Positions 1 to 11,885 of a stretch of DNA of 48,748 nt are shown piece by piece (positions within the stretch are counted from its first letter, which is position 1; every line of letters starts with the position of its first letter). Position numbers and translations under genes: made by a program. The notes below the pieces were generated by a model. The model worked only from the letters and a program-made list of their open reading frames with translations. It did not search any database and was not told the origin of the DNA. The stretch covers positions 1-48,748 of the forward strand of contig NW_019773751.1 in the NCBI RefSeq assembly GCF_001039355.2, in the 5' to 3' direction. The stretch comes from Lingula anatina (taxonomy: Eukaryota; Brachiopoda; Lingulata; Lingulida; Lingulidae).

Positions 1-179
1 CGAGAAAATTCAAAATTTTGGCTTCGGTTATTTAATTTGAAAACAATGATAAATAAAACATGACTTAATCTATAAGTCGGAGTTGCAATTTTTGTAAATG
101 TAAATTAAAATTAGGAATACGTTTTACCGTCAATGATTAGTTAATAAAGACCACTTCCCCTTAATAAATTTTTACATAC

Positions 180-1386
180 CTATTTTGAAAGCAGCGTTAT
201 TTTTAAAACCGCTTGTATCGGCAAAGGTGGCGACAGACAAAAGATAGTTTCCGTGAGAAATATATTTCCCTGGATTATACGCTGCCTCAAACGCCAAATA
301 CCCGGTAAACCAGGTGCCGTATCGAATTTTGAAGGTAGCGTCCTCGTAGAAAGTTTCTGGACTGTAAGTTTGCGGATCGGTTCCCCAGAGATCTACGGCG
401 TTGGTGTCTGCGCGGTACCGGAAGAAGTGACCCGGTTTATCGTTGGACTCGATGGAAACAGTTCCTTCCTCTCCCGTCAATCCAGGTCGTAACAGTCTGA
501 AAGTCTTTCTGTCGTCCAGAAGAATTTTAGCTCTGTCAGAAGCGCTGGTGTCGTATGAAAAGTAATATGTCGGGAAGTTCCTAGACTGGAGTTGTATATT
601 TGTGTATACATATGCTGGAAGATTAAAACAGGTCGTTATTCGGGATATATCACATAAGAAACGTATCATTTGTATGGATACAGTTCAACATAAGAAGACG
701 ATAAAACATGACAATGTTTTTTATACATGTAATAATTATAGGATTAAGCTACTTACACTTGTCAGTAATACTGCAACTTTGGATGCCTTTGCCAAATCCA
801 TCCGCCTACAATCGACAAAAGATTGGCTATAAACTATTTAAACGCATATCAACTCGTTAAGATTTTAATAAAAGATGGTCTACATGCATCCCTAAGCGTT
901 ATAACGATAGTAATGTAAAGATGTTTAACTCATTCGTTTTCATTTTTCCGATCGAGTATAGAAAGTGAATTGTTGATTTCCAAAAACAATAGACAAGAGA
1001 ATATCTAAGATATTTTGAATGGCGGGATAACTTGTTATATAAATCATTGAATATAAAAGTCAACGAATTTAAATAACCTTTTCATAGTATGCATAGCCTT
1101 CCCTCGCTTCCATGTTATTTCCTCTCTTGTCCACAATCCTTAAATTCAACTCGCAAACTCGAGTCTTGTTATCAGACACATCTTCAAAGTTGAAGGAGAG
1201 GCATGCCGGCTCATCAAGACATTTCAAGTAGCACTGGAGTCTGTTATAAACGTTGTGTGTGCTGAGAACGGAATACGCCAGTCGTACGTCTTTATCGCAG
1301 TTAGGAGGACGCTGTAAAAACCTCACTGTGCCCCACCCAACGGAAAAGACAGAACACACGAGAATCAGACGGAGTGTTTCAGACAT
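180..1386 (-). CDS. Secreted PAN/Apple-AbfB protein, copy A (3' part outside window)
   Basis: Three exons are visible on the minus strand: 1386-1078, 805-757 and 614-180. Exon 1 starts at an ATG with a hydrophobic signal peptide and encodes a PAN/Apple-type domain with a Cys-rich pattern (NCDKD, QCYLKC, PACLSF, VCELN). Exon 2 is a 49-nt microexon (reads GIQSCSITDK), acceptor TTGTAG, donor GTAAGT. Exon 3 encodes one AbfB-type beta-trefoil module (NFPTYYFSYD, PGLTGEEGTVSIES, GHFFRYR, EDATFKIR) and ends at a GTATGT donor in phase 1, so at least one more exon lies left of the window. Phases 0, 1 and 1 match copy B exactly. The AbfB family (CBM42) binds arabinose-containing glycans in fungal enzymes; a lectin-like secreted role is inference. 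Oddity: the exon 1 donor reads GTTATT, weaker than the GTAAAC of copy B; if it is not used, translation ends two codons later. Confidence 0.75.
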
Positions 1387-1440
1387 GTTGAACGAATGTA
1401 ATCCGTCAATGCCTTTCTTTGCCGATTGCGCACAGCGACG

Positions 1441-1448
1441 TTTTTATA
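1441..1448 (-). promoter_or_regulatory. TATA box of copy A
   Basis: TATAAAAA on the minus strand lies about 55 nt upstream of the ATG at 1386, a normal place for an animal core promoter with a short 5' leader. Copy B has no equally clear TATA at that distance. Confidence 0.5.
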
Positions 1449-1451
1449 CGT

Positions 1452-2814
1452 TGGTTATCAGGACCTTAGTCATAAACGATAAGATTAACAGATCCCCGCC
1501 ACTTGAATTATTATTTAAGATTCGTCTAGTCTTGCATTTGATTATCGCTTCTGTTCATATTACAGTATTGAGATTTTTCTCACAATGTTGTGAAATATAT
1601 ACTTTGCATATACCGGGTTTTGACAGCTTAAAATGAAAATTTATATTAATTTTCAAGGACGTAAAACAGCATTGCACATATTGTCCCTTTATCGATATAG
1701 AAGGGATTACATGTCGTTCAATGGCAAAGAAACAATTCTGTTTGTTGTATTCGGATAATTAGCTTTTGAAACCCGAACGAATAAAAAATGTAGTCGATTG
1801 GCCATTGTAACAGTAAAACGGCTTCCAAATAAATCAGTAACCTTTTGACATGGTAACATGGGCGAGGACGGATAAAAAGGAAAAGAATATTTTGATAAAG
1901 ATTAAAAAAAAATAATTGGTTAAACTTCAAGCGAAAATAGGACCCATGCCATAGAGAGCACAACTTTAGTGGACGATATAAGAAAAAGCATTTAGGGACA
2001 TAATTAGGGTTAAGTGTATGAGGAAACAAAATTTGGCGCTCCATACTTTCTTATCATTATTATTAGTACTTTACTTGTTGCGAAAGTGAATGGGGCTGAA
2101 AAGTCCACATGACACCGGCCATGTTGTACACAGAATATTTGGGTGACGCAGGGACGTAAGTACACTGTCCCGGGATCCCTATATCAACAGCGCCATCTAG
2201 GTAGGAACTCAATTTTTGTGCTCTTGGCCGTTTCAAACTGGACCCACTACCTCCGACTACCACCAGCCATAATTTTGTAGCTGCATCCAGAAAAAAACTT
2301 TTTTTTATCTTCTTTTCCGTGTATAATGCATATATAGGGTTCCCAAATAACTTAAATGTCTTAGTCTTAAAAGATCTCCCAGTTTTAGACTATAAATTGG
2401 CATTGCATTAACGCCTCTTCCGTATTATCATTGATCAATTTATATCGATCAATTTATCTATAGATACCTAACTACCTGGTTATTATTGGCTAACCAATTA
2501 AAAAATCGAAATAAAATCGATATGTCATTATCCAATATTCAAGGCCACCATGAATTATACTCTGTTAATTGCAATGTTAAGTACAGACGAGTCGATAAAC
2601 GGTAGCCCTAAAAACTGACAACTACAAAAAAATCATTTTACCGACACCATGTAAACTGTTTTGTTGAAAAGCGAGAACTGTCCATTTAGAGGCTTAATGC
2701 AGCAATATTTGCAGACGATACACAAATTTGCGTTGCGCGTCATTGCGTTGCTGGTTGCATTTCTGTCGCGTTGATGGAGGCTTGACCTCACGAAATCAAC
2801 TTTTAGATGAGAAC
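1452..2814. other. Intergenic, no gene recognised
   Basis: AT-rich sequence. Open frames here (for example 1718-2044 and 2063-2263 on the minus strand) lack recognisable domains, splice context or protein-like composition. Nothing else was supported. Confidence 0.5.
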
Positions 2815-3520
2815 AAACATGCTGGCATGAACTGATGACCAGACTGAGGTTTTCTCAGATATAAAGAGAACGATATAAATAGGACTAACATTCATATTGG
2901 AAAAGTTTCCGTAAAGCCATCTTCCAGTCTGAAGAGCCTTGGTGTCCCGTTTGATAGACAAAAATGGGCTATTGGCAAATGGCATTTTAAATGTTCGTGT
3001 TACACTTCCTATACATACTATTGGATTAGCGAGAACTACCCTGAGGAATTAGCACATGGTTTTATTACATCCAGATTATTGTAAACACATTCTTTTTGGT
3101 CTAAGTCAAAATCAATTGAACAAACTGCAACTAATCCAAATTACGACAGCCAGGTTTGTTCCAAAAATGAAAAGTGATAATTGAGAACACAGAACACTGT
3201 CTTAAAAGCACTTAACAGGCCGCATATTAGACAGAGAAAATCATTCTACGTTTGATGTATAATTTTAAAAAGAAGAAACCATAATATGCAAATGAGCTCT
3301 TCAAACACACCGATTAGGATGCAATTTAAGGAATTCCACTCTAAATCGTTTCTTTTACAACGTTCACTTTTAAGGGAAAAATAATTGTTTGGGCGAACGG
3401 AAATTTACAATTTATGCACAAAACATATGGAACACTTTAAAACTACCTTGTGGTTTAAAAACTGCAATTAAAATTTTAAGAAATATTTAAAGTTTTAAAT
3501 TTTAAATTGGTTTAAACTGT
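2815..3520 (+). mobile_element. Decayed non-LTR retrotransposon (LINE) reverse-transcriptase 3' fragment
   Basis: Reading across several frameshifts gives the typical end of a CR1/Jockey-like ORF2: DQTEVF, then SLKSLGVPFD (2920-2950), HGFITSR and DYCKHILFGLSQNQLNKLQL (about 3055-3145), TTARFVPKMKS, VLKALNRPHIRQRKS, and finally a WFKN..NFKKYLK-type tail near 3450-3500. No single frame stays open, and the 5' part of the RT is absent, as expected for an old 5'-truncated copy. Assignment to a LINE is firm; assignment to a clade is tentative. Confidence 0.7.
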
Positions 3521-4047
3521 TTGATACAGTTTAGTTCTATAATGTTACATTTCCATCCTTTTAATTAATCCTTTACACTTATATTATAGTTAAAACCATA
3601 ACAAGTAACACTTTTATACTAAAAATTGGCTCTTGTCAAGTATTTTGTTAGTTTTAGTTCTTAATTTTAATCTTTTAATGGAATGAGCCATATATGAATA
3701 AATTCTATTGTTCTATCACTGCAGTCCAGGTAAACGTATCAGTAAATTCTTATTTAAATCTTAACATTACTTCAGATTCTTTGTTCTCATCATCTGTGTC
3801 ATCGAGGCATCAAAACACTTCCCCAAACACTTTGATCTGATTGGAAGGCTGGAAATCTATCGCTCCAGTCAGAGAGCGCCTCTTATTCCCTGGCAGTCAA
3901 TCACTGTCTGATTAATTGTTCAAAATCCAGTTTTTAAATGCTTCAGCTTTGGCGCCACTCGCCTCGCTGGCGTCCCCGGAAGGATACTGTCTCAGTCACC
4001 AGAGCAAACCACCCGTTATGGCGAAAGTTAATCGAGAATATTCGTAC
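3521..4047. other. 3' flank between the LINE fragment and copy B
   Basis: AT-rich to about 3720, then mixed sequence up to the stop codon of copy B at 4048. No gene, clear polyadenylation signal or repeat structure could be supported. Confidence 0.4.
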
Positions 4048-6892
4048 CTAAACAAAACGGAACGCAGCATCACCCGACGTATGAACATTATGGTGTAGGT
4101 AAATACGATATCCCGTGTGGCGAAGATAGTAGTCAGACAACGTAGAAGCTTCCAGAGCAAACCATCCGGTGTGTAAAATGTCCTGCCTGATGACAAAAGT
4201 GGCCTCTTCATCAAAATTCGAACTTCCTTGTGCTGGAGAAGAGCGGTCTTCTAGGTTAACATGTGCGGAGTTGGAAATTTTATACCGAAAGAACCAGTTC
4301 AGTTTGTCAACAGATTCGATGGACACCGTTCCTGCCACTCCGGTTAGACCGGGACTCCAAATGTTGAAGGTTTTAGAATCGCCGTTGATAATGTAACAGT
4401 AGTTGTTGCCATCGTAGGACAGATAATATGATTGGTAGTTTTGGGACTGCATTCTAATGCCTGTGTGAAGAAAGGTTGGGGCTGACACTGAAAAAATAAT
4501 AACAAGAGGCTAAAATGAACGTAGAAAAGTATTTTAAAGATGGCATCGTCCTGTGATTTTCTTTCAAACACAACAGTTCGACACTTCTTGGTTAAAGAGA
4601 CGTGTTCAAAAATACGGCAAGCTGTAATACATAAGGCCAACATCTGCCATGCGTGCAAATTTTAAATAGTAAAGGGCCAAAATCAGTTGAGTTTATATAT
4701 ATCACGATTAAAAGCATGATACGCAAAACGCATTCGTACAGCTAGAATTTACTTACAGATTCTAAAAGCAGCATTTCTTTTGTAGTCATCTGTATCTTGG
4801 AAAGAGCCCACAGACAACAAGTTGTTGCCATGGGAAATATATTTCCCTGCATCATACGCTGCCTCAAACCCCAAATACCCGGTAAACCAGGTGCCATATC
4901 GAATTTTGAAGGTAGCGTCCTCGTAGAAAGTTTCTGGGCTGTAAGATTCTGGATCGGTTCCCCAGAGATCTACGGCGTTGGTGTCTGCGCGGTACCGGAA
5001 GAAGTGGCCCGGTTTATCGTTGGATTCGATGGAAACGGTTCCTTCCTCTCCCGTCAATCCAGGGCGTAGGATTCGGAAGGTCTTCCGGTCGTTCTGAATG
5101 ATTTTGGCTCTGTCAGAGGCAGACGCATCGTATGTAAAGTAATAGGTGGGGTAGTTTTTGGACTGTATTTGTATATTTTCGAACTGATAAGCTGAAAATC
5201 CAACCAAAAATGATGAAATTAGAGAGGTACTTCATGCTGAACAGCTGCTGCTGTCAGGACATTTTTATAATTTGAAATATTTTGATTATTCATCGTCTGC
5301 TATATATTTCGAATTGTAAAATATACTTACAAAGCTCAATCAGGCTGCAACTTTGGACGTCACTGTCAAAGCCATCTTTCTGAAACCAACCAATTAAAGA
5401 ATAAGGTCACTATGTGATAGTTAGAAATTACGACAACGATCTGGAGCTTCGAACGTTTATTCACCGACTCTCTTTTTAACACAATTTCACTAGTATTTAT
5501 ACTCTATTTCTCCGACACTGACCACGCGTTTACTTGTTTTCTTTTCCATTGTCTTTGCGTGATTACAATGAATTTTCCATTCTCATGTTGCAAACCTCCA
5601 TTCAACATTTCCTTATTAGGTAATTTCTAAGAGACTTATTTCAATTAAAGATATCTAAAATATTGTTTGAATTACTCATGCTTGGACCTTATCCAAAACT
5701 CAGTTATAATGTGATAAACAGTTGATCAAAATTAAAATATGTTATGAAATTAACGAATCACATAAACTGTTACTGACTTTGACCTTTTCAACTTTTCCTG
5801 ACACTAAAAACATGTTCTACACTTGTTGACTCTTGATGAAACAACTTACACTTATCCTTTTATTCGTTTGATTCCGTATAATTATTGTTTGTAATTATTG
5901 AAAGTGAAAGTCATTTGCTTTACAACAACTATGCACAGGCTGTTGGTTTTATCCTTTAAGGTGCGAATCAATCTGCTGGACAGCGTGTTTTAGCCCTTTT
6001 TTTTAAATATTGTCGCAGGCCAATACATCATATTCATACGTCTCAGCACTATTCGATATTTAGTAAACAAAAAAGTATTTAACAATATATATACTTATTG
6101 AAAATGAAAAGAAGATTAGGACATGTACTATCTTTGCAATTCCTTGGTTAAGCTTGAAATGGTAATCTATTAATCTATTTGGATAAATATCAAATATAAA
6201 TACATTCAATATTGAATAAGTAAAGTAAAAATTCAAAAAGTCAAAGATATCGTTTTTTTTTTTTTTTTTTTTTTTTTTGCTTACTGTTCTTCACTTATGT
6301 CGAATGTCAAGTACAGCTTATTCATTTATTCAAAACACAAACTCGCTTTAAACACCATAAAACCAAAATCACCACAGGAATAAATTCATGGCCATCTCTT
6401 TGGAATGAGAGCCAACTTGCGCGATTTCAAGTTTTGGCGCTTTTTAATCAAATACGGTATATAAATTAACTAAGCGCTCTCAGCACGCTAATCAATCAAA
6501 ATATTCTTTGGCTTTTATTGTAAAAATTGTCTTATGTACTTTTCATAAATATTTATCCTAGCACAGTTTACCTTCTCATAGTATGCGTAGCCCCGCCTTG
6601 TTTTCATGTTATTTCCTCTCTTGTCCACAATTCTCGAATTCAGCTCGCAAACTCGAGTCTTGTTATCAGACACATCTTCAAAGTTGAAGGAGAGGCATGC
6701 CGGCTCATCAAGGCATTTCAAGTAGCACTGGAGTCTGTTATAAACGTTGTGTGTGCTGAGAACGGAATACGCCAGTCGTACATCTTTATCGCAGTTAGCG
6801 GGACGCTGTATAAAATTTGGAGTGCAGTGACCCGAGACAACCAAAGCACACAGAACGGTCATACAGAGCACGTCCGACATGACGAACAGCAT
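4048..6892 (-). CDS. Secreted PAN/Apple plus two AbfB modules, copy B (complete)
   Basis: Four minus-strand exons join in frame: 6892-6572, 5379-5331, 5191-4757 and 4487-4048, giving about 414 residues. Order: signal peptide (hydrophobic stretch VLCMTVLCALVVSG), PAN/Apple domain (about residues 25-107), a 17-residue linker from a 49-nt microexon (KDGFDSDVQSCSLIEL), AbfB module 1 (about 124-268; PGLTGEEGTVSIES, GHFFRYR, EDATFKIRYG) and AbfB module 2 (about 269-414; PGLTGVAGTVSIES, WFFRY, EEATFVIR), then a TAG stop. Splice sites: donors GTAAAC, GTAAGT, GTAAGT; acceptors TTTCAG. Each AbfB module is one exon; exon 3 is phase 1-1, so it can be duplicated without shifting frame. ATGs at 6892 and 6880 are both possible starts. 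Protein- or glycan-binding secretion is inferred from the domains. Intron 1 (6571-5380) contains a 26-nt T run. The Apple exon is nearly identical to copy A. Confidence 0.82.
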
Positions 6893-7640
6893 TTTGCTCT
6901 CTGGTGTAAGTTTCTTCCTTCTCGTGTACTTCCACGGGTTGGATTTTGGACACTGGGGGTTAATTGTTTGTTTAATGTCAGTTTTCTCAAGATTTAGAAT
7001 TAATTTTTAAGTATACTTTTATTCATGAAAGACTTCACAATTATTTTCAAATTATACTTTTTTCATGATAAACTTGTAACAATTTTGTTAAAGAAATTAG
7101 TTTCTTCATACGGCTAGTTTTGTCTCATTTTCTCCCTAATATTACATTTTGCGATGTTATTTTAACGCTTTGAGCAAGTTACCGTATTCAAAGGAATTCA
7201 AGGTATTTTGAACTATACCGTTACATCGTAAAAGGGGAGCAGCCCTTGAATAGTAATATTTAATATGATCTCTTTTTATCATAAATATGTCACTGTATTG
7301 ACATTTTCCTTGTAGTATTAAATGCTTGTCCAAGCCGTAAACCAAGTCGGTCAACAACCGTGGCCTAAATACATCTTTCCATTATCGACCGATATATGTA
7401 TTACATAACGTATTGGTGGAGATCAAGGCAATCAAGATATTGCAATTGATCCCTTTCGAAATTCAGCAAAATTAGTCAATATTCAATAAATACTTTATTA
7501 CTTTTGTTAACACTGTACAGATTAATGTTAAAATGATGGATATATAACCATCTTATAAACAAACCAAATTTTTTCCCCGGGGAAAAAGAAACCCCTCGAA
7601 CCTTAACAAGCAAACACCAGATTATCCAGCTAGATCTACC
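6893..7640. other. Upstream flank of copy B, no gene recognised
   Basis: AT-rich sequence upstream of the copy B start. No TATA box at a convincing distance and no protein-like open frame. Confidence 0.4.
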
Positions 7641-8384
7641 GAGATTTTATTCTGTGCCACTAGATAGCACAGAAGTTTTGGATAGGCAGCTTTTACCACA
7701 TCTTTCTGGCTCCCAGTGCAAAAAGCTCATCCTTAAGCTCAATGCCTCAACGATGAAGGATTTTTCAGGGGTGGAAAATGCTGTTGGTGTGTTGTTGTAA
7801 AAACTTTCTTGCACAATTTCCATTGCAGCAGCTGTGAAATCACAACTACCACAGTTGTTGTTACTTGGTGCCAATAGGTTTATGATGATAATGAGAGAGA
7901 TAAAGTGAAGTTGGTATATTTGGGTGCTCTTTATTAAATACAGAAAACATTTAAACAGGATTAAATTGTGGTACTTTTCTTTCTAACTGTATAAAACGCG
8001 AATAAATGTTTATCTTAGTTTGAACATTGTCAACTAAATGACAAACGCGATTTTCATTCAAGTTTGTGAACTGCACAGTCCATGACCCTTTTACTAAGAT
8101 ATTCCACAATTTCATATAACTTTTCACTGTTCCTGTCTAACAGTACAAAGATGGCAGGCATACAGTATTCACTTTTTTGTTGTGGTCCTTTTGTTTAAAA
8201 TCATAACCGAGATATCTTAGCAATCATCCTGTAAATGAAGGGCACAACGTGACTAATGCCAGGTTAAAGTCCGACTTGTGAACCCCTAGAGTGCTGTCAT
8301 ATCATATCACACCTACCTCAGACTGATACATGACGCATTTATAGTTATCGGCCAATACTGATAAGGGTTAGAATACTCTAGAAA

Positions 8385-8456
8385 ACATATTCTGACGTGC
8401 TGTTATCCTTAGAGAAACCATCGATTTCTGTCGACGAAGTTTCAGTTGTATGCAAG
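8385..8456 (+). promoter_or_regulatory. Candidate non-coding first exon, unit 1
   Basis: A segment conserved between units runs through CTGACGTGC, CCATCGATTTCT and GTTTCAGTTG and ends TGCAAG|GTAAGG, a good splice donor. It may be a 5' leader exon spliced to the HEPN exon, whose start has an acceptor (CTCTCAG). Inference from repeat conservation only. Confidence 0.35.
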
Positions 8457-8914
8457 GTAAGGGTTTTAGGATGTGCTAACATAGTTTACTAAGTGAGATG
8501 AGTAATATTTACGAAACAATCTCTCATCGGCCATCGCTTTGATTCCTTTTGACATTTGCCCTCTATGATTCAAAACAAAATGGCGAAAATGTCAGATAAA
8601 TGGTTAATATTTAAAGAAAGAAAGAAAGAATGCCAAGTCATGCTGTTTTGCATCACATTTTAGTGTTGACAATTAAGTGCCCCTAGATAAACTGTTATCC
8701 AAGTTTCTTTCAGTTTTCAACCAACAATTTAGGTTAGACTTACTAGCTTTCACCCAGGCCTTTTTTTTTTTTTTTTTTTTTTTTTGTGAAGACAAAGTTA
8801 AAACATAAATGAAAAGCATACAGTTACTGAATTTTTTGGACGACGAGCTATAGGATATTTCGTCTTGATTTTATGTGCATCTCTTTTACAAAGGGTTACA
8901 ATTCTCTATAGAAA

Positions 8915-8986
8915 ACATATTCTGACGTGCGGTTATCCTTAGCGGTACCATCGATTTCTCTCGGCGAAGTTTCAGTTGTTTTCAAG
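8915..8986 (+). promoter_or_regulatory. Candidate non-coding first exon, unit 2
   Basis: Second copy of the leader-like segment, ending TTCAAG|GTAAGG. The conserved donor in a unit that has otherwise diverged is the main argument for function. Confidence 0.33.
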
Positions 8987-10477
8987 GTAAGGGTTTTTAG
9001 ATGTGCCAACATTAGTTATATTCTAAGTGAGATAGTAACAGTTTGAAAACAATCTCCCATCGGCCATAACTTTGTCTTCGTCCTTTGATTGCCCTCCAAG
9101 ATCCAAACCAAAATGGCGAAAACGTCATATAAATGTCTCATATTTTAAAGAAAGAAAGCCAGGTTATGCTGTTTTGTATATCGTTTTAGCGTTGACGATT
9201 TCCTTAAGGTAAATGCCATTCAAGCTGCTTTCAGTTTTAAATTAACAACTTAGACTAGATCTACTAGCTTTTACCACGTCCCAGGACTTTTTTTTCCAAG
9301 ACAATATTAAAACTAAAATAAAAAGCATGGTTTTTTATTAAGACTCGGGGAGCTTTATTCTGAGATATTATCTCATTTCCGCCATTAGATGACGGATTCT
9401 ACTGTACAACTCGTGTGTACAGATTAAGATGGCGATCGGCAGACGCGTTGTAGAGTCGTTGTAGGCACGCTCGGCTGTCACTTTGATTGGATCAACAACC
9501 TGGATAATGAACAAAGAACTTTTGGCTGCTACACTATAGTCTATCTTTACAGTTATATATTAAAAACAAATTTTAAAAAATCGCCATTTATAGCATAAAT
9601 TAATAAGCTTAGGAAACAAAAACTCGGAAAGAAGCAAAAGGGATCCATATGAAGGTTTTGGATAGACAGCTTTAACCACATCTTTCTGACTTCTAATAAA
9701 AAACTACTCTTAAAGCTCGATGCCTCAAGAATTAAGGGTTTTGGAGAGTCACATCTTATAGGAAAAGGGCGATCATTATCCATCGCTAAAGAACAGCAAT
9801 ACCGATCAATATGAAAAGAATCAAAGCCTAGTGGACGGCGAAAATAGACATGTCAGGGGGTGAAAAATGCTGTTGGTGTGTTGTAAAAAGTCTTTGCACA
9901 ATTTCCATTGCAGCAGCTGAGAAATCACAACTACCACAATTGATGTTACTTGGTGTCAATAGGTTTGTGATAATAATGGGAGAGATAAAGTGAAGTTTGT
10001 TTGTTTGGGTGCTCTTTATTAAATACAGAAAACATTTAAACAGGATTAAATTGTGGTACTTTTCTTTCTAACTGTATAAAACGCGAATAAATGTTTATCT
10101 TAGTTTGTACATGGTCTACTGAACGACAAACGCGATTTTCATTCAAGTTTTTGAACTGCACAGTCCATGACCCTTTTACTAGGATATTCCACAATATCAT
10201 ATAACTTTTCACTGTTCCTGTCTAACAGTACACAGATGACAGGCATACAGTGTTCACTTTTAAAAGTTTTTGTTGTGGCCCTTCCGTTTAAAAATCATAA
10301 CCGAGATTTCCTAGATATTATCCAGTAAATGGAGGGCACAACGTGACTTGTACCAGGTTAAAGTCCACCCTGTGAACCTTAGAGTGCTGTCTTTTCATAC
10401 CACACCTACCTCAGGCTGATAAATGACGCATTTATAGTTATCGGACGATACTGATAAGGGTTAGAATACTCTAGAAA

Positions 10478-10549
10478 ACATATTCTGACGTGCGGTTATC
10501 CTTAGCGGAACCATCGATTTCTCTCGGCGAAGTTTCAGTTGTTTTCAGT
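10478..10549 (+). promoter_or_regulatory. Candidate non-coding first exon, unit 3
   Basis: Third copy, ending TCAGT|GTAAGG. The last exon base has changed from G to T, which weakens the donor, but the GTAAGG is kept. It is the copy nearest to the NLR coding exons. Confidence 0.3.
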
Positions 10550-11375
10550 GTAAGGATTTTTAGATGTGCCAACATTGATTGTTTACTAAGTGAGATGTTT
10601 AACATTTTGAAAACTCCCATCGGCACGAATTTTCAAGAATGTAAGCCGATGTATGCCGTTTTGTAAGTCGTATTAGTGTTGCAGAATGCCATGAGGTAAA
10701 TTTCATTCGAGTTTCTTTCAGTTTTAAACTGGCGACCTAGGCTACATTTGCTAGCTTTCACCACGTCACATGATTTTATTGGCCAAGACAAAGTTAGAAT
10801 CAAAGTATAAGCATCGAGGGGCTTTCTATTTTGATCTGTTATTTAATTTGACAGTGGATGACGAATTATCATGTGTACAGATTTAGATGGAGATGTATTA
10901 CTTTGATAAGTTCATGAACCTGGCTCTATATAATAGTATCGACCTCAACCCAGGCACACCTGACTTAAATTTTCTCATATATCATCCTGTTGTTTTTTTA
11001 ATAACATTGTTACTGGTAACAAATTTTTATTTGTACCGGTGCAGCTGCATCGCAAAAATTTATTGACAAATATCAGAAGAATCGGAGCCTATCGCTAGTG
11101 GACAGAGAAAATATGCATGGCGGGTGTGAAAAATGCCGCGTAAATCCACTCCCCTAGCAAATATGTGCAATATCTCAGAATAACTTTTTACTGATCCTGC
11201 TTAGTAGTGGGAAGGTTGCGGTGGTACAGTGTTCACTTTTCTGCATTTTAATCGTGGTCTCTTTCCTTTACGACCACAAGCCAGATTTTTTATATCTAAA
11301 TACAAGACATAACGTGACTTACATTATATTTGTATGCCGGGGTTAAGTTCGCTCCGTGAACCCTAGGCCCGTATT

Positions 11376-11885
11376 CCAGAATCTCCCTTTAGCGTTAAGG
11401 GAGACTTAAAGTCGACCTTATACAACATTTGTATTCCAAGACCTTTCTTTATCTCACTTGAAAGGAATCACTTAACAATCATCCTTAGCACCCATTTGAT
11501 ATACGAAAAACAAACATAAACAAAAGTCTTGAATTAAAACAAAAACAAACCTATAGAGTCTCATGGAGTCCAATAGGACGTGCCACACGAAATTTTCGTA
11601 AGGGCATATGTTGCATAATACTATTCTTAAATTTTCTGTTGGTTTCATTTTAAATTATATTAGTTTTGATTTTTCTCTCAGGCCCAGATGCAGTACTACG
11701 CCAAGTTGGGATGTCTGATGACCCGAACTGTATTTCAACATGTATAGACCTATTTTTTCGTAATCTGAGAATGAAATATACTTTCTGAGATTTATTGTTT
11801 CTTTCTTGCCTTTATTTAAGACAAAAGAAAGGAAGGTATACGGGGTTTTAATCAACTTCAATTTTATTTTGTCTCTCAGGTCAGA
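11376..11885 (+). other. Flank with a partial duplicate of the HEPN exon start
   Basis: At 11662-11719 a pyrimidine-rich acceptor (TTTTTCTCTCAG) is followed by ATGCAGTACTACGCCAAG, matching the true exon start at 11886 for about 33 nt, after which homology stops. The same acceptor layout precedes both copies. The remainder is AT-rich with no gene. Confidence 0.6.

Larger units (their letters stand above)
7640..11375 (+). repeat. Diverged tandem array of promoter/leader-like units upstream of the NLR gene
   Basis: Four related segments lie in the same orientation: about 7640-8760 (full), 8885-9440 (3' part), 9640-10880 (full) and 11050-11375 (5' part). Shared landmarks in order are GGATAGRCAGCTTT, GAAAAATGCTGTTGG, CACAATTTCCATTGCAGC, AAACAGGATTAAATTG, CGCATTTATAGTTATCGG, CATATTCTGACGTGC, CCATCGATTTCT and a GTAAGG splice-donor-like end. 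No open frame is conserved, so the units look regulatory or non-coding rather than coding. They end about 0.5 kb before the HEPN exon. Poly-T tracts interrupt some units (for example 8761-8785). Confidence 0.7.

Noticed and set aside
2063-2263. 66-codon minus-strand open frame
   Set aside because: No homology recognised; GC-richer patch may be an old repeat.
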